Source: Alistipes sp. (GTDB lineage: Bacteria > Bacteroidota > Bacteroidia > Bacteroidales > Rikenellaceae). From it: 64,000 bases of DNA. The notes under the pieces were generated by a model, which saw only the letters and a list, made by a program, of their open reading frames with translations, made no database searches and was not told the DNA's origin. A program made the position numbers and the translations under genes. The stretch spans positions 1 through 64,000 of the forward strand of contig JAFLRR010000007.1 in NCBI GenBank assembly GCA_022511345.1. Direction: 5' to 3'. Within the stretch, counting starts at the first letter, position 1. Each line of letters starts with the position of its first letter. Positions 1-8,554 of the stretch are shown here, one piece after another.

Positions 1-119
<119 letters not shown>

Positions 120-290
120 GTAAAAAAGAATTGTTTTGTAAATCTTGGCTTCAATCTCAAAGGTATTGTTTTGAAATCTCTCCGAAGAGAGAGGAAAAAA
201 CTTCTTAGCTGCTCAAAAACCTTCAAAGAACCGTATCGAATATTCCGTTAAGAACGTTTCGTATTGCACTCCGCTTTTTCGAAGCGGAAA
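120..290 (-). other. 16S rRNA leader region
   Basis: This is the transcribed leader between the predicted rrn start site near 290 and the 16S 5' end. It is AT-rich compared with the genome and contains a short perfect hairpin at 271-287 (CCGCTT/AAGCGG). Leader processing and antitermination sites would lie here, but no boxA is recognisable with confidence. Confidence 0.5.
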
Positions 291-296
291 GTGGTG

Positions 297-328
297 CAAA
301 GGTAAATCGTTTTTTTCAAACCTCCAAA
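297..328 (-). promoter_or_regulatory. rrn operon promoter (Bacteroidetes type)
   Basis: On the minus strand, TTTG (325-328) is separated by exactly 20 bp from TACCTTTG (297-304). This matches the Bacteroidetes primary sigma factor consensus (-33 TTTG, -7 TAnnTTTG). It lies about 175 nt upstream of the 16S 5' end, with transcription expected to start near 290. Confidence 0.8.
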
Positions 329-359
329 TCTTTTTGCAAAAATTTTCAGTTTGCCGGAG

Positions 360-895
360 ATATTTTCGAGAACCATTGCTTTGCTGGCCAAAAGGCCGAA
401 AGCGGGTGCAAAGATGCGGCAATCATTTCTAATTTGCAAATTTTACGACGACTTTTTTTACAACTTTTTATCCCGCCCGCCGCATACTCCTGCAATTCAG
501 CGCAATGCGAAAAAGCATCCGTTCCACCCCTTCCGAAACAGCCGCCAGGCATACCTATATTATATATATAATAAGCTCCCTTCCCTCCGCATACGGCCGT
601 CCCCGCACACAATTCCCCGCCACACATGGTCACCCGCCGCCTCCCGAACCGAGCCTCCCCCACGCAAGCCACTCCATGCAAGCCGGCCACCCGCTATCAA
701 AAGCCGCAAGCCCTCAAAAACCCAGAACCCGCAAAGCCGCCAACCCGCAAAAACCTCGAAACCCGCCATCCCTCAAAGCTCCGAAAGCCTCAAAAATCAA
801 AGAATCCCCAAAAATACCGACAACCTCAAAACTGCACCAAAATTATTGTTATAGAAATAACACATTGTATTTTGGTAGCAAAACCCGAATTTTTG
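360..895. other. intergenic region without recognised gene
   Basis: The open frames here have low-complexity, Lys/Pro-rich translations and are not credible genes. A short TA-rich run lies at about 557-581. From about 680 to 845 the plus strand is strikingly rich in A and C, with degenerate recurrences of AACCCGC and CTCAAA. No RNA gene, terminator or consensus promoter was recognised in this stretch. Confidence 0.5.
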
Positions 896-901
896 CATCG
901 A

Positions 902-943
902 TTTTCGACAAAACAACCCGTTTTTCGACACTATGTTGAAAAA
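902..943. promoter_or_regulatory. putative operator upstream of glnA: inverted repeat plus half site
   Basis: TTTTTCGACA (921-930), a 3-bp spacer, then TGTTGAAAAA (934-943) form an inverted repeat with 9 of 10 arm positions matching. A further direct half site, TTTTCGACA (902-910), lies exactly 20 bp upstream of the left arm, about two helical turns. The array sits just upstream of the glnA -7 element at 983. A role in nitrogen control is inferred only from position. Confidence 0.4.
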
Positions 944-982
944 ATCGTCTGTTTCGGCGATACAACCTAAGCACTAAAAGAG

Positions 983-990
983 TAACTTTG
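983..990 (+). promoter_or_regulatory. glnA promoter -7 element
   Basis: TAACTTTG matches the Bacteroidetes -7 consensus TAnnTTTG and lies 66 bp upstream of the glnA start. No good -33 TTTG is present at 19-21 bp spacing. That would suit a promoter needing an activator, perhaps acting at the repeats at 902-943. Confidence 0.5.
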
Positions 991-1056
991 CATCCGTAAC
1001 AGGACCGCATCGTCCTGTCGCCAAACAAGTATCTAACAACAAAAACGATAGAACTC

Positions 1057-3231
1057 ATGTCTTTACTCAGATTCAAAATGGTTGATGCAGCCATCAACCA
1101 CCGGGCCGTGGAGGTTACTCCGCCCGCAGGACGTCCGTCGGACTACTTCGGCAGCAAGGTCTTCAACCGCGATGCCATGCGCAAATATCTCGACGGCAAG
1201 ACCTTCGAAGCCCTGACCGACACCATGGAGCACGGCGCGCCCCTGACCCAGGAGCTTGCCGACAAAATCGCGGCCGGCATGAAACAGTGGGCGCTCGAGC
1301 ACGGTGCCGACCACTACACCCACTGGTTCCAGCCCCTCACGGGCGGCACGGCCGAGAAGCACGACGGCTTTGCCGAGCCCGACAAGCGCGGCGGCGTACT
1401 CGAGGAGTTCTCGGGCAAGCTGCTTGTGCAGCAGGAGCCCGACGCCTCGTCATTCCCCAGCGGCGGCATCCGCAACACCTTCGAGGCCCGCGGCTACTCG
1501 GCCTGGGACCCTGCATCGCCCGCGTTCATTGTCGACACTACGCTCTGCATCCCCACCGTCTTCATCGCCTACACCGGCGAGGCTCTCGACTACAAGGCTC
1601 CGCTTCTGAGGGCTCTGTCGGCCGTCGACAAGGCTGCCGTCGAGGTGTGCCGCTACTTCGACAAGGGCGTCGACAAGGTATTTTCCTATCTGGGCTGGGA
1701 GCAGGAGTATTTCCTGGTCGACGAGAGTCTCTGCGCCGTGCGTCCCGACCTTCAGCTCACGGGCCGCACTCTCATGGGTCACGAGTCGGCCAAGAACCAG
1801 CAGCTCGAGGACCACTATTTCGGTGCCATCCCCTCGCGCGTGCTGGCCTTCATGAAGGATTTGGAGTATGAATCGCTCAAGCTCGGCATACCCGTCAAGA
1901 CCCGCCACAACGAGGTGGCTCCCAACCAGTTCGAGCTGGCGCCCGTCTACGAGGAGGTCAACCTTGCCAACGACCACAACCAGTTGCTGATGATTATCAT
2001 GGACAAGGTTGCGCGCCGCCACAACTTCCGCGTTCTGCTGCACGAGAAGCCCTTCAAGGGCGTTAACGGCTCGGGCAAGCACTGCAACTGGTCGCTCGGC
2101 ACCAACACCGGCGTCAATCTCTTCGGCCCGGGCAAGACTCCGTCCGAGAATCTGCAGTTCATAACCTTCCTGGTCAACGTCATCGCCGCCGTATACAAGC
2201 ACAACGGGCTGCTCAAGGCCTCGATCATGAGCGCCACCAACGCCCACCGTCTTGGAGCCAACGAGGCGCCGCCGGCAATCATCTCGACCTTCCTCGGTGC
2301 GCAGGTGTCGGCCGTGCTCGACAAGCTCGAGGCCAGCCGCGGCGAGGACGCCATCCGCTTCGACGCCAAGAACCTGCTGCGCATGAGCGGCATATCGCAC
2401 ATTCCGACCCTGATGATAGACAACACCGACCGCAACCGCACCTCGCCGTTCGCCTTCACCGGCAACCGCTTCGAGTTCCGTGCCGTGGGTTCGTCGGCCA
2501 ACTGCGCCGAGTCGATGATCATGCTCAACGCAGCCCTTGCCGAGCAGCTGACCATATTCAAGAGCCGCGTCGACGAGGCCATCAACGCCGGCATCCGCAA
2601 GGAGCAGGCTATATATGAGCAGGTCAAGCACCTCATCAAGGAGTGCAAGGCCATCCGCTTCGACGGCAACGGCTACTCCGACGAGTGGAAGGATGAGGCT
2701 GCCGCCCGCGGCCTCGACTGCGAGACCTCGGCGCCGCTCACCTTCGACCGCTACCTCGACCCCGCCACCGTCGAGATGTTCTCGAGCACGGGCGTCTATA
2801 CCAAGGTCGAGCTCGAGGCCCGCACCGAGGTCAAGCGCGAGACCTACACCAAGAAGATACAGATCGAGGGCCGCGTTCTGGGCGACCTGGCCATGAACCA
2901 CATCGTTCCCATCGCCTCCAAGTACGAAGCCATGCTTTTGGACAAGGTCTACAAGATGTCGCAGCTGGGCATGGAGTCCAGAACCGACATGGATCTCATC
3001 CGCCGCATCCAGGAGCACACGGCCGAGATTCAGACCCTCACTCTCGAGATGACCGACGCCCGCCGTCTGGCCAACAAAATCACTGACGAGCGCCAGAAGG
3101 CCCTGGCCTACCACGACACCGTGGCCCAGTACTTCGACCGCATCCGCTACCACATCGACAAGCTCGAGGAGATTATCGACGACCAGCTGTGGACGCTTCC
3201 CAAGTACCGCGAGCTGCTCTTCATCCGATAG
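1057..3231 (+). CDS. glnA: glutamine synthetase type III
   Basis: The 724-residue protein is the large type III glutamine synthetase (GSIII/GlnN) typical of Bacteroidetes, where family members are about 700-730 residues, against about 450 for GSI. It makes glutamine from glutamate, ammonia and ATP in the cytoplasm and is the main entry point for ammonia assimilation. Visible motifs are RHNEVAPNQFE near residue 283 and NGSGKH at 337-342, which belong to the catalytic core. The N-terminal extension before the core and the C-terminal helical region are characteristic of GSIII. It is a single-gene unit with its own upstream -7 element and a strong bidirectional terminator downstream. Confidence 0.97.
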   Translation: MSLLRFKMVDAAINHRAVEVTPPAGRPSDYFGSKVFNRDAMRKYLDGKTFEALTDTMEHGAPLTQELADKIAAGMKQWALEHGADHYTHWFQPLTGGTAEKHDGFAEPDKRGGVLEEFSGKLLVQQEPDASSFPSGGIRNTFEARGYSAWDPASPAFIVDTTLCIPTVFIAYTGEALDYKAPLLRALSAVDKAAVEVCRYFDKGVDKVFSYLGWEQEYFLVDESLCAVRPDLQLTGRTLMGHESAKNQQLEDHYFGAIPSRVLAFMKDLEYESLKLGIPVKTRHNEVAPNQFELAPVYEEVNLANDHNQLLMIIMDKVARRHNFRVLLHEKPFKGVNGSGKHCNWSLGTNTGVNLFGPGKTPSENLQFITFLVNVIAAVYKHNGLLKASIMSATNAHRLGANEAPPAIISTFLGAQVSAVLDKLEASRGEDAIRFDAKNLLRMSGISHIPTLMIDNTDRNRTSPFAFTGNRFEFRAVGSSANCAESMIMLNAALAEQLTIFKSRVDEAINAGIRKEQAIYEQVKHLIKECKAIRFDGNGYSDEWKDEAAARGLDCETSAPLTFDRYLDPATVEMFSSTGVYTKVELEARTEVKRETYTKKIQIEGRVLGDLAMNHIVPIASKYEAMLLDKVYKMSQLGMESRTDMDLIRRIQEHTAEIQTLTLEMTDARRLANKITDERQKALAYHDTVAQYFDRIRYHIDKLEEIIDDQLWTLPKYRELLFIR

Positions 3232-3250
3232 ATGCAACCCGCAGCCGACG

Positions 3251-3280
3251 AAAAGCCCCGCCTTGAAGGCGGGGCTTTTT
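3251..3280. terminator. bidirectional rho-independent terminator
   Basis: AAAAGCCCCGCC, a TTGA loop and GGCGGGGCTTTTT form a perfect GC-rich hairpin with A and T tracts on either side. It lies between the convergent genes glnA (plus) and rarA (minus) and can serve both. Confidence 0.9.
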
Positions 3281-3287
3281 CATCGTT

Positions 3288-4562
3288 TCAGTATTTGCCT
3301 CTCCACAGCTCCCTTATCCGTTCGGCTATTTTCTTTTCGGCGCCGTTCTGCTCATCGGGCTCGTAGAAGCGCGTGCCCTCCAGGCCGCCGGGCAGAAACT
3401 CCTGCTCGACGAACGAGCCGTCGTAATCGTGGGCATATTTGTAATCCTTGCCGTATCCCGCCTTCTTCATCAGCGATGTGGGCGCATTGCGCAGGTGCAG
3501 CGGCACGGGTCTGTCATTGGTGTCGCGGTTGATGTGGGCCAGAGCCTTGTCTATGGCCAGATATGCCGAGTTGCTCTTGGCCGACGTCGCCAGATATATG
3601 GTCGTTTCGGCCAGCGTTATGCGGGCCTCGGGCATGCCTATCTTGTGCACCGTGTCGAAGCACGCGTTTGCCAGCAGCAGCGCATTCGGATTTGCCAGTC
3701 CTATATCCTCCGAGGCGAGTATTACCAGTCTGCGGGCTATGAACCGGGGCTCCTCGCCGCCGGCAAGCATCCTCGCCAGCCAGTATATGGCGGCATTTGG
3801 GTCGCTGCCGCGCACCGATTTTATGAATGCCGATATTATGTCGTAGTGCTGCTCGCCCTGCTTGTCATAGAGGGCTATGTTCTGCTGCAGGCACTCCGTT
3901 ACGCGCTCGTCCGATATCACTATGTCGCCCTCGGTGGCCCCGGCCACTATGTCGAGTATGTTGAGCAGCTTGCGGGCATCGCCTCCCGAGAAGCGGAACA
4001 GAGCCTCGGTCTGCAGCACCTCGACCTTGCGCGAGCGCAGCTCCTCGTCCGTTGTCAGCGCGCGGTCCAGCAGCTGCTGCAGGCTCGGCTGCTCCATGGG
4101 TCGCAGGATGTATACCTGGCAGCGGCTCAGCAGTGGCGATATCACCTCGAACGACGGATTCTCGGTCGTGGCGCCTATGAGCGTCACTATACCCTTCTCG
4201 ACGGCTCCGAGCAGCGAGTCCTGCTGCGACTTGTTGAAGCGGTGAATCTCGTCGATGAACAGAAACGGCGGCCGTGCGTCGAAAAAGCGCTGGCGGCTTG
4301 CCGACTCCATCACCTCGCGCACATCCTTCACGCCCGAAGTCACGGCCGACAGAGTGAATAGCGGTCTCTTGAGCTCCGCGGCCACGATGTTGGCCAGCGT
4401 GGTCTTGCCCACGCCCGGCGGGCCCCAGAGTATGAACGAGGGGACGTTTCCCGTCTCGATGAATTTGCGGAGCACTCCGTTTTCACCCACGAGATGCTCC
4501 TGCCCGATGTATTCGTCGAGCGTGCGGGGTCTGAGCCTTTCGGCAAGCGGCGCTACGGTCAT
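3288..4562 (-). CDS. rarA: replication-associated recombination protein A (AAA ATPase)
   Basis: The 424-residue protein belongs to the RarA/MgsA/WRNIP1 family of clamp-loader-like AAA+ ATPases that act at stalled replication forks. Walker A is GPPGVGKTT (47-55) and Walker B is LFIDEI (about 101-106). A C-terminal MgsA-type region with the LANPNALLLANA stretch follows. An in-frame TTG start exists at 4595. It overlaps a -7-like element (TAATTTTG on the minus strand, 4593-4600), so it would lie upstream of the transcription start. The ATG at 4562 is therefore preferred. Confidence 0.95.
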   Translation of the reverse strand: MTVAPLAERLRPRTLDEYIGQEHLVGENGVLRKFIETGNVPSFILWGPPGVGKTTLANIVAAELKRPLFTLSAVTSGVKDVREVMESASRQRFFDARPPFLFIDEIHRFNKSQQDSLLGAVEKGIVTLIGATTENPSFEVISPLLSRCQVYILRPMEQPSLQQLLDRALTTDEELRSRKVEVLQTEALFRFSGGDARKLLNILDIVAGATEGDIVISDERVTECLQQNIALYDKQGEQHYDIISAFIKSVRGSDPNAAIYWLARMLAGGEEPRFIARRLVILASEDIGLANPNALLLANACFDTVHKIGMPEARITLAETTIYLATSAKSNSAYLAIDKALAHINRDTNDRPVPLHLRNAPTSLMKKAGYGKDYKYAHDYDGSFVEQEFLPGGLEGTRFYEPDEQNGAEKKIAERIRELWRGKY

Positions 4563-4592
4563 CTTATTGCTTCGAGTCTTGTTTGCGTGAGA

Positions 4593-4600
4593 CAAAATTA
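4593..4600 (-). promoter_or_regulatory. rarA promoter -7 element
   Basis: TAATTTTG on the minus strand matches TAnnTTTG and lies 31 bp upstream of the chosen rarA ATG. No clear -33 element was found. The element decides the start codon, because the upstream TTG candidate overlaps it. Confidence 0.45.
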
Positions 4601-4664
4601 ACTATTTTTCGCGACATTCTCCGTCCGCAGCCTGCGCCCCGCAGCTAAAATGAGAAATAATGGG

Positions 4665-4672
4665 TATATTTG
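4665..4672 (+). promoter_or_regulatory. promoter -7 element for the ubiD-family gene
   Basis: TATATTTG matches TAnnTTTG and lies 23 bp upstream of the ATG at 4696. A farther-upstream in-frame start at 4660 would precede this element and is therefore unlikely. Confidence 0.5.
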
Positions 4673-4695
4673 CAATCACTACAACACTACTGCAC

Positions 4696-6534
4696 ATGTA
4701 CAAGGGTTTGCGCGATTTTCTGCAGCGCCTCGAGCGCGAGGGCGAGCTTCTGCGCGTCGGCGCCGAGGTGTCGGCCGTCGAGGAGATTGCCGAAATCACC
4801 GAACGCGAGGCCAAAAGCCCCGGCGGAGGCAAGGCTCTGCTGTTCGAGAGGAGCGGCACCGACTACCCCGTCGTGACCAACATGTTCGGCTCGCCGCACC
4901 GCATGGCCGCAGCGCTCGGCCTCGACGATATCGGTGATGCCGGGCGCCGCATCGAACATCTGCTCTCGTCGCTCACCGCACCCCGGGACACCTTTGCCGA
5001 CAAGCTGCGCATGCTTCCCCTGCTGGCCGAGATGTCGCGCTGGATGCCGCGCCAAAGCCGCGGCCCGGCCCCGTGTCGCCAGCGCATCTTCATGGGCGAC
5101 GAGGCCGATTTGGGCCGTCTGCCCGTGCTGCAGTGCCGCGGCCTCGACGCCGGACGCTTCATAACCCTGCCCATGGTCAACACCCTCGACCCCGACACAG
5201 GCGCGCGCAACGCAGGCATGTACCGCATGCAGATTCTCGGTCCCCGCACGGCCGCCATGCACTGGCACATACACAAGACCGGCGCCCGTCACTTCGAGGC
5301 CTGGCGCCGCGCCGGCCGGCGCATGCCCGTGGCCGTGACCCTTGGCGGCGACCCGGCCTACACCTATGCCGCCACGGCTCCGCTGCCCGACAATGTCGAC
5401 GAGTACATGCTCGCCGGCTTTCTTCGGCAGCGCCCCGTCCGGCTGGTCAGGTGCCTCACCAACGAACTGATGGTCCCCGCCGACTGCGACTTTGTCATCG
5501 AGGGCTACGTCGACCCTTCCGAGGAGCCCGTCCGCGAGGGTCCCTTCGGCGACCACACGGGCTTCTTCTCGCTCGACGACCTCTACCCCGTATTCCACGT
5601 CACGGCCATCACCACTCGGCGCGACGCCGTCTACCCCGCCACCGTCGTGGGCATACCGCCCCAGGAGGATGCCTGCATAGCTCTTGCCACCGAGCGCATC
5701 TTCCTGGCGCCCATCCGCGCGCTGCTCCAGCCCGAGATACGCGACATGTCGCTGCCCGTGGAGGGCACGGCCCACAACATAGCCGTCATATCGCTCGACA
5801 GCCGCTATCAGGGCCAGGCCCTCAAGACAGCCCAGGGGCTGTGGGGCGCCGGGCAGATGATGTTCAACAAATACATGCTCGCCATTCCCGCCGGCCTCGA
5901 CCCGCACGACATGCGGTCCCTGGCGCCGCTTGTTCGCCGCGCCGACACCCTGCACCGGCTCACGCTCGCCGAGGGCATCTACGACATCCTCGACCACGCC
6001 ACCTCTACACCCGGCTTCGGTGGCAAGGCGCTTCTCGACCTCACGGCACCTGCCGCCGCCGAGCTCAGCCCCGTCGTTCCAGAGAGCTTCATTCCGGCCG
6101 GGGGCATCGATGCGGCCGATGCCGGAGCCCTGCACGAGTGGGGAGCCCTCTTCCTCTTCGCACAGCCCGACAAGGCCGTCGACATCGGGGAGTTCATGCG
6201 CCGCAACGGCATATCCGCCGTCAAATACATTCTGCTGCTCGACACCGCCGCCGCCGGCCTCTCCATGCAGGAGCGCATATGGCTGGCCGCCGCCGACAGC
6301 GACCCCCGCCGCGACCTGAGCGTCGACGCAGGCGGGTGCGTAACCATCGATTCGCGCAGCAAGCGCCCCGGCCGCCCGGGCCACCCGAGCCGCTTCCCCA
6401 ACGTCGTCGTCTCGTCGGCCGCCGTCGCGGCTCTGGTCGACAGGCGCTGGGCCGAGTACGGACTGGGTGAGTTCAAGCCTTCGCCCTCGGAGCGCTACCG
6501 GCCGCTGCTGCTCTCCGAAACCGAGATGTGGTGA
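4696..6534 (+). CDS. UbiD family decarboxylase
   Basis: The 612-residue protein is a UbiD-type decarboxylase, which uses prenylated FMN to decarboxylate aromatic or unsaturated acids. Family motifs include NAGMYRMQ (about 173-180), MHWHIHK (about 188-194) and EGPFGDHTGFFS (from about 281). The length fits the long Bacteroidetes versions annotated as menaquinone-biosynthesis or UbiD-like decarboxylases rather than the roughly 490-residue E. coli UbiD. No prenyltransferase partner (UbiX) lies in this window, so the cofactor supplier must be elsewhere. The natural substrate cannot be told from sequence. The ATG at 4696 is chosen because family members begin MYKxLRxxL and because of the promoter element just upstream. 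Confidence 0.88.
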   Translation: MYKGLRDFLQRLEREGELLRVGAEVSAVEEIAEITEREAKSPGGGKALLFERSGTDYPVVTNMFGSPHRMAAALGLDDIGDAGRRIEHLLSSLTAPRDTFADKLRMLPLLAEMSRWMPRQSRGPAPCRQRIFMGDEADLGRLPVLQCRGLDAGRFITLPMVNTLDPDTGARNAGMYRMQILGPRTAAMHWHIHKTGARHFEAWRRAGRRMPVAVTLGGDPAYTYAATAPLPDNVDEYMLAGFLRQRPVRLVRCLTNELMVPADCDFVIEGYVDPSEEPVREGPFGDHTGFFSLDDLYPVFHVTAITTRRDAVYPATVVGIPPQEDACIALATERIFLAPIRALLQPEIRDMSLPVEGTAHNIAVISLDSRYQGQALKTAQGLWGAGQMMFNKYMLAIPAGLDPHDMRSLAPLVRRADTLHRLTLAEGIYDILDHATSTPGFGGKALLDLTAPAAAELSPVVPESFIPAGGIDAADAGALHEWGALFLFAQPDKAVDIGEFMRRNGISAVKYILLLDTAAAGLSMQERIWLAAADSDPRRDLSVDAGGCVTIDSRSKRPGRPGHPSRFPNVVVSSAAVAALVDRRWAEYGLGEFKPSPSERYRPLLLSETEMW

Positions 6535-6536
6535 TT

Positions 6537-7613
6537 ATGGACCGTTACTGGAGAAGCACCCTGCGCGGCCTTGCCATACTGCTGCCGCTGATGATCATCC
6601 TCGCGCTGGCCGTACACATGGCCCGACGCCCGGCCGGCTCCGCATCCGGCGATTTCGCGCCCCTGCAGCCCGAAGCCCTGGCTTTAGGCGATGCCGCCGC
6701 CCCGACGCCCAGGCCGTTCGACCCCAACACTGCCGACGTGTTCGACATGACAGCCGCCGGCATGACGCGCCGCCAGGCCGTCTCGGTAATCAAGTACCGC
6801 GAGGCGGGCAAAATCTACCGCATCAAGGAGGAGCTGCTGACCGTCTACGGCATGACCGACTCGACCTACCGCGCAATCGAGCCCTACATACGCATCGGCG
6901 AGCAGTACCGCCTGCGTCCACACTCCTACGGCTCCGACACGCTCCCCGAGCGCTCTGCGCGCCGCACCCGCACCCTCTGCCTTCAGCCCTTCTCGTTCGA
7001 CACGCTGCGCGGCGAGCATCTGCGACACATGCTGGGCTTCACCCTGCGCCAGGCCGAGGCCTTCGACGCCTACATCCGCCGCCGCGGAGCCATCGACAGC
7101 TATGAAAGCATGCGCGAGTGCTATCTTCTGGATATTTGGGCCGACACCCTGGCCCCCTATGCCGCCTACTCCGCTCCGCGGCCTGCCGACACGTTCACGG
7201 TTCCCGTCGAGCTGAACGGCGCCGACTCTGCCGCGCTGCGCCGCATATACGGCATCGGAGAGAAGAGCGTCACGGCCATCATGGAGCGCCGCCGGCGTCT
7301 CGGAGGCTTCTGCCGCGCCGAGCAGCTGGCCGAAATAAAGGAGGTTACGGAGAGCAACTACGAAAAAATTTTGCAACAAATTTGCATCGACACTTGCAAA
7401 ATTCAAAAAATTGATGTTAACTTTGCAACTCCCGAAATATTGGGTGCGCACCCTTACATAACGCCCCGAATATTGAGGAGATTACTCAAACAAAGACAAT
7501 TGAAAGGAGGTTGGAGCGCAATCGAAGAGATGACCGAACAGGGAATACTGACAGACGGCGAGGCTGAAAGGCTGGCACCGTATCTTCGATTCGACACATC
7601 GACCCGAGATTGA
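6537..7613 (+). CDS. helix-hairpin-helix (ComEA-like) membrane-anchored protein
   Basis: The 358-residue protein has one N-terminal membrane segment (about 10-28), so it is probably anchored with the bulk outside the cytoplasm. Several helix-hairpin-helix modules follow: FDPNTADVFDMTAAGM near 62, VPVELNGADSAALRRIYGIG near 223, and IDVNFATPEILGAHPYI near 294. Proteins of this type are common in Bacteroidales next to rpsU and are presumed to bind DNA, but their function is not established. It starts two bases after the ubiD-type gene, so the two are co-transcribed. Residues about 275-328 are encoded by an AT-rich stretch unlike the rest of the gene, which appears to contain the rpsU promoter. 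Confidence 0.8.
   Translation: MDRYWRSTLRGLAILLPLMIILALAVHMARRPAGSASGDFAPLQPEALALGDAAAPTPRPFDPNTADVFDMTAAGMTRRQAVSVIKYREAGKIYRIKEELLTVYGMTDSTYRAIEPYIRIGEQYRLRPHSYGSDTLPERSARRTRTLCLQPFSFDTLRGEHLRHMLGFTLRQAEAFDAYIRRRGAIDSYESMRECYLLDIWADTLAPYAAYSAPRPADTFTVPVELNGADSAALRRIYGIGEKSVTAIMERRRRLGGFCRAEQLAEIKEVTESNYEKILQQICIDTCKIQKIDVNFATPEILGAHPYITPRILRRLLKQRQLKGGWSAIEEMTEQGILTDGEAERLAPYLRFDTSTRD
7394..7425 (+). promoter_or_regulatory. putative internal promoter for rpsU
   Basis: TTGC (7394-7397), 20 bp, then TAACTTTG (7418-7425) fits the Bacteroidetes promoter pattern. It lies inside the 3' part of the preceding reading frame, about 300 nt upstream of rpsU. The local base composition drops sharply to AT-rich around it, and no other TAnnTTTG lies closer to rpsU. 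Confidence 0.5.
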
Positions 7614-7718
7614 CAACGCATACTGCCGCCCCGTGCGGCTTGCGGCCCGAGGCCGCAGGGCTGCGGGCCCGACAAAACCGCAAACCGCTTTTGAAAACTT
7701 AAAAAAGAGACAATAACT

Positions 7719-7910
7719 ATGATTATCATGCCGGTAAAAGAGGGCGAAAACATCGAGAAGGCCCTCAAGAAATTCAAGCGCAAGTACGAGCGCACGGGCG
7801 TCCTGAAGGAGCTCCGCCGCCGCCAGTATTTCACCAAGCCTTCGGTTGCAAAGCGCGAAGCTATGCAGCACGCAGTATATGTAGAGCACATGTACCGCAA
7901 CGAGGAGTAG
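7719..7910 (+). CDS. rpsU: 30S ribosomal protein S21
   Basis: The 63-residue basic protein matches ribosomal protein S21, with the family core PVKEGENIEKALKKFKRKYE and the lysine/arginine-rich middle. S21 joins the small subunit late in assembly and sits near the mRNA exit/anti-Shine-Dalgarno region. The size is normal for Bacteroidetes. It follows the helix-hairpin-helix gene after 105 bp and is followed directly by a strong terminator. The tyrosine recombinase gene that often follows rpsU in Bacteroidales is absent here. Confidence 0.97.
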   Translation: MIIMPVKEGENIEKALKKFKRKYERTGVLKELRRRQYFTKPSVAKREAMQHAVYVEHMYRNEE

Positions 7911-7931
7911 GAATTGAATTTCCCCGAAAAA

Positions 7932-7966
7932 CAAAGGAGCCGCAGTTTGCGGCTCCTTGTTTTTTG
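7932..7966. terminator. rho-independent terminator after rpsU
   Basis: CAAAGGAGCCGCA, a short loop and TGCGGCTCCTTG form a strong hairpin followed by TTTTTT. It lies between rpsU (plus) and ssb (minus). The A-rich left flank may let it also serve ssb. Confidence 0.88.
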
Positions 7967-7978
7967 CACCCTGCTCTC

Positions 7979-8461
7979 TTAGAATGGCAGGTCGTCGATA
8001 TCCTCAGCCGGTTTGGGCTGTGCTGCGGGCGCGGGCTGCGCTGCGGGCTGCGGCGCAGGACGCTGATAATCCTGACGCGGCTCGGGTCGGCCATACGACG
8101 GTGCCGGAGCTCCTGCCTCCTGCTGCGTCTCGCCGCGGCGGCCGAGCAGCTTCATGTCGTCAGCCAGAATCTCGGTCGAGAAACGCTTGTTGTTATCCTT
8201 GTCGTTCCACTCGCGGGTACGCAGACGGCCCTCGATGTAGAGCTGCGAACCTTTGCGCACGAAACGGTCGACCACATCGGCCAGACCGCGCCACAGGGTC
8301 ACCGTATGCCATTCGGTGTGCTCCTTTGTCTCGTTGGCCTGACGGTCGAAAATGCGCTCGGTCGTAGCCAGACGCACTCGCGCCACCTTCGCACCGTTCT
8401 CGAGGGTGCGCACCTCGGGGTCTATGCCCACATTGCCTACCAGAATAACTTTGTTTATCAT
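7979..8461 (-). CDS. ssb: single-stranded DNA-binding protein
   Basis: The 160-residue protein has an N-terminal OB-fold (1 to about 110) beginning MINKVILVGNVGIDPEVR. A proline/glutamine/alanine-rich linker follows, ending in the acidic tip DIDDLPF, which recruits partner proteins in this family. It coats single-stranded DNA during replication, repair and recombination. It lies 93 bp downstream of the purine nucleoside phosphorylase gene on the same strand. No exact TAnnTTTG was seen in that gap, so co-transcription with lpxK-pnp is possible. Confidence 0.96.
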   Translation of the reverse strand: MINKVILVGNVGIDPEVRTLENGAKVARVRLATTERIFDRQANETKEHTEWHTVTLWRGLADVVDRFVRKGSQLYIEGRLRTREWNDKDNNKRFSTEILADDMKLLGRRGETQQEAGAPAPSYGRPEPRQDYQRPAPQPAAQPAPAAQPKPAEDIDDLPF

Positions 8462-8554
8462 CTCTCAAATGTTTTACTCGACTTCAGCACTGCCGTCGTC
8501 GGCTCTCGCGCAGAACAGCCGGCATGCCCGAATCAAATATTATACTTCAAGTTT

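Noticed and set aside
351..970. Overlapping plus-strand frames upstream of glnA
   Set aside because: The translations are Lys/Pro/Ser low complexity from the A/C-rich tract and show no protein-like pattern.
1450..3237. Long minus-strand frame of 595 codons opposite glnA
   Set aside because: It is a high-GC antisense shadow with His/Val/Gly-rich translation. The plus strand carries an unmistakable glutamine synthetase.
4563..4595. TTG start for rarA
   Set aside because: It overlaps the -7 element, so it lies upstream of the likely transcription start. The family N-terminus fits the ATG at 4562.
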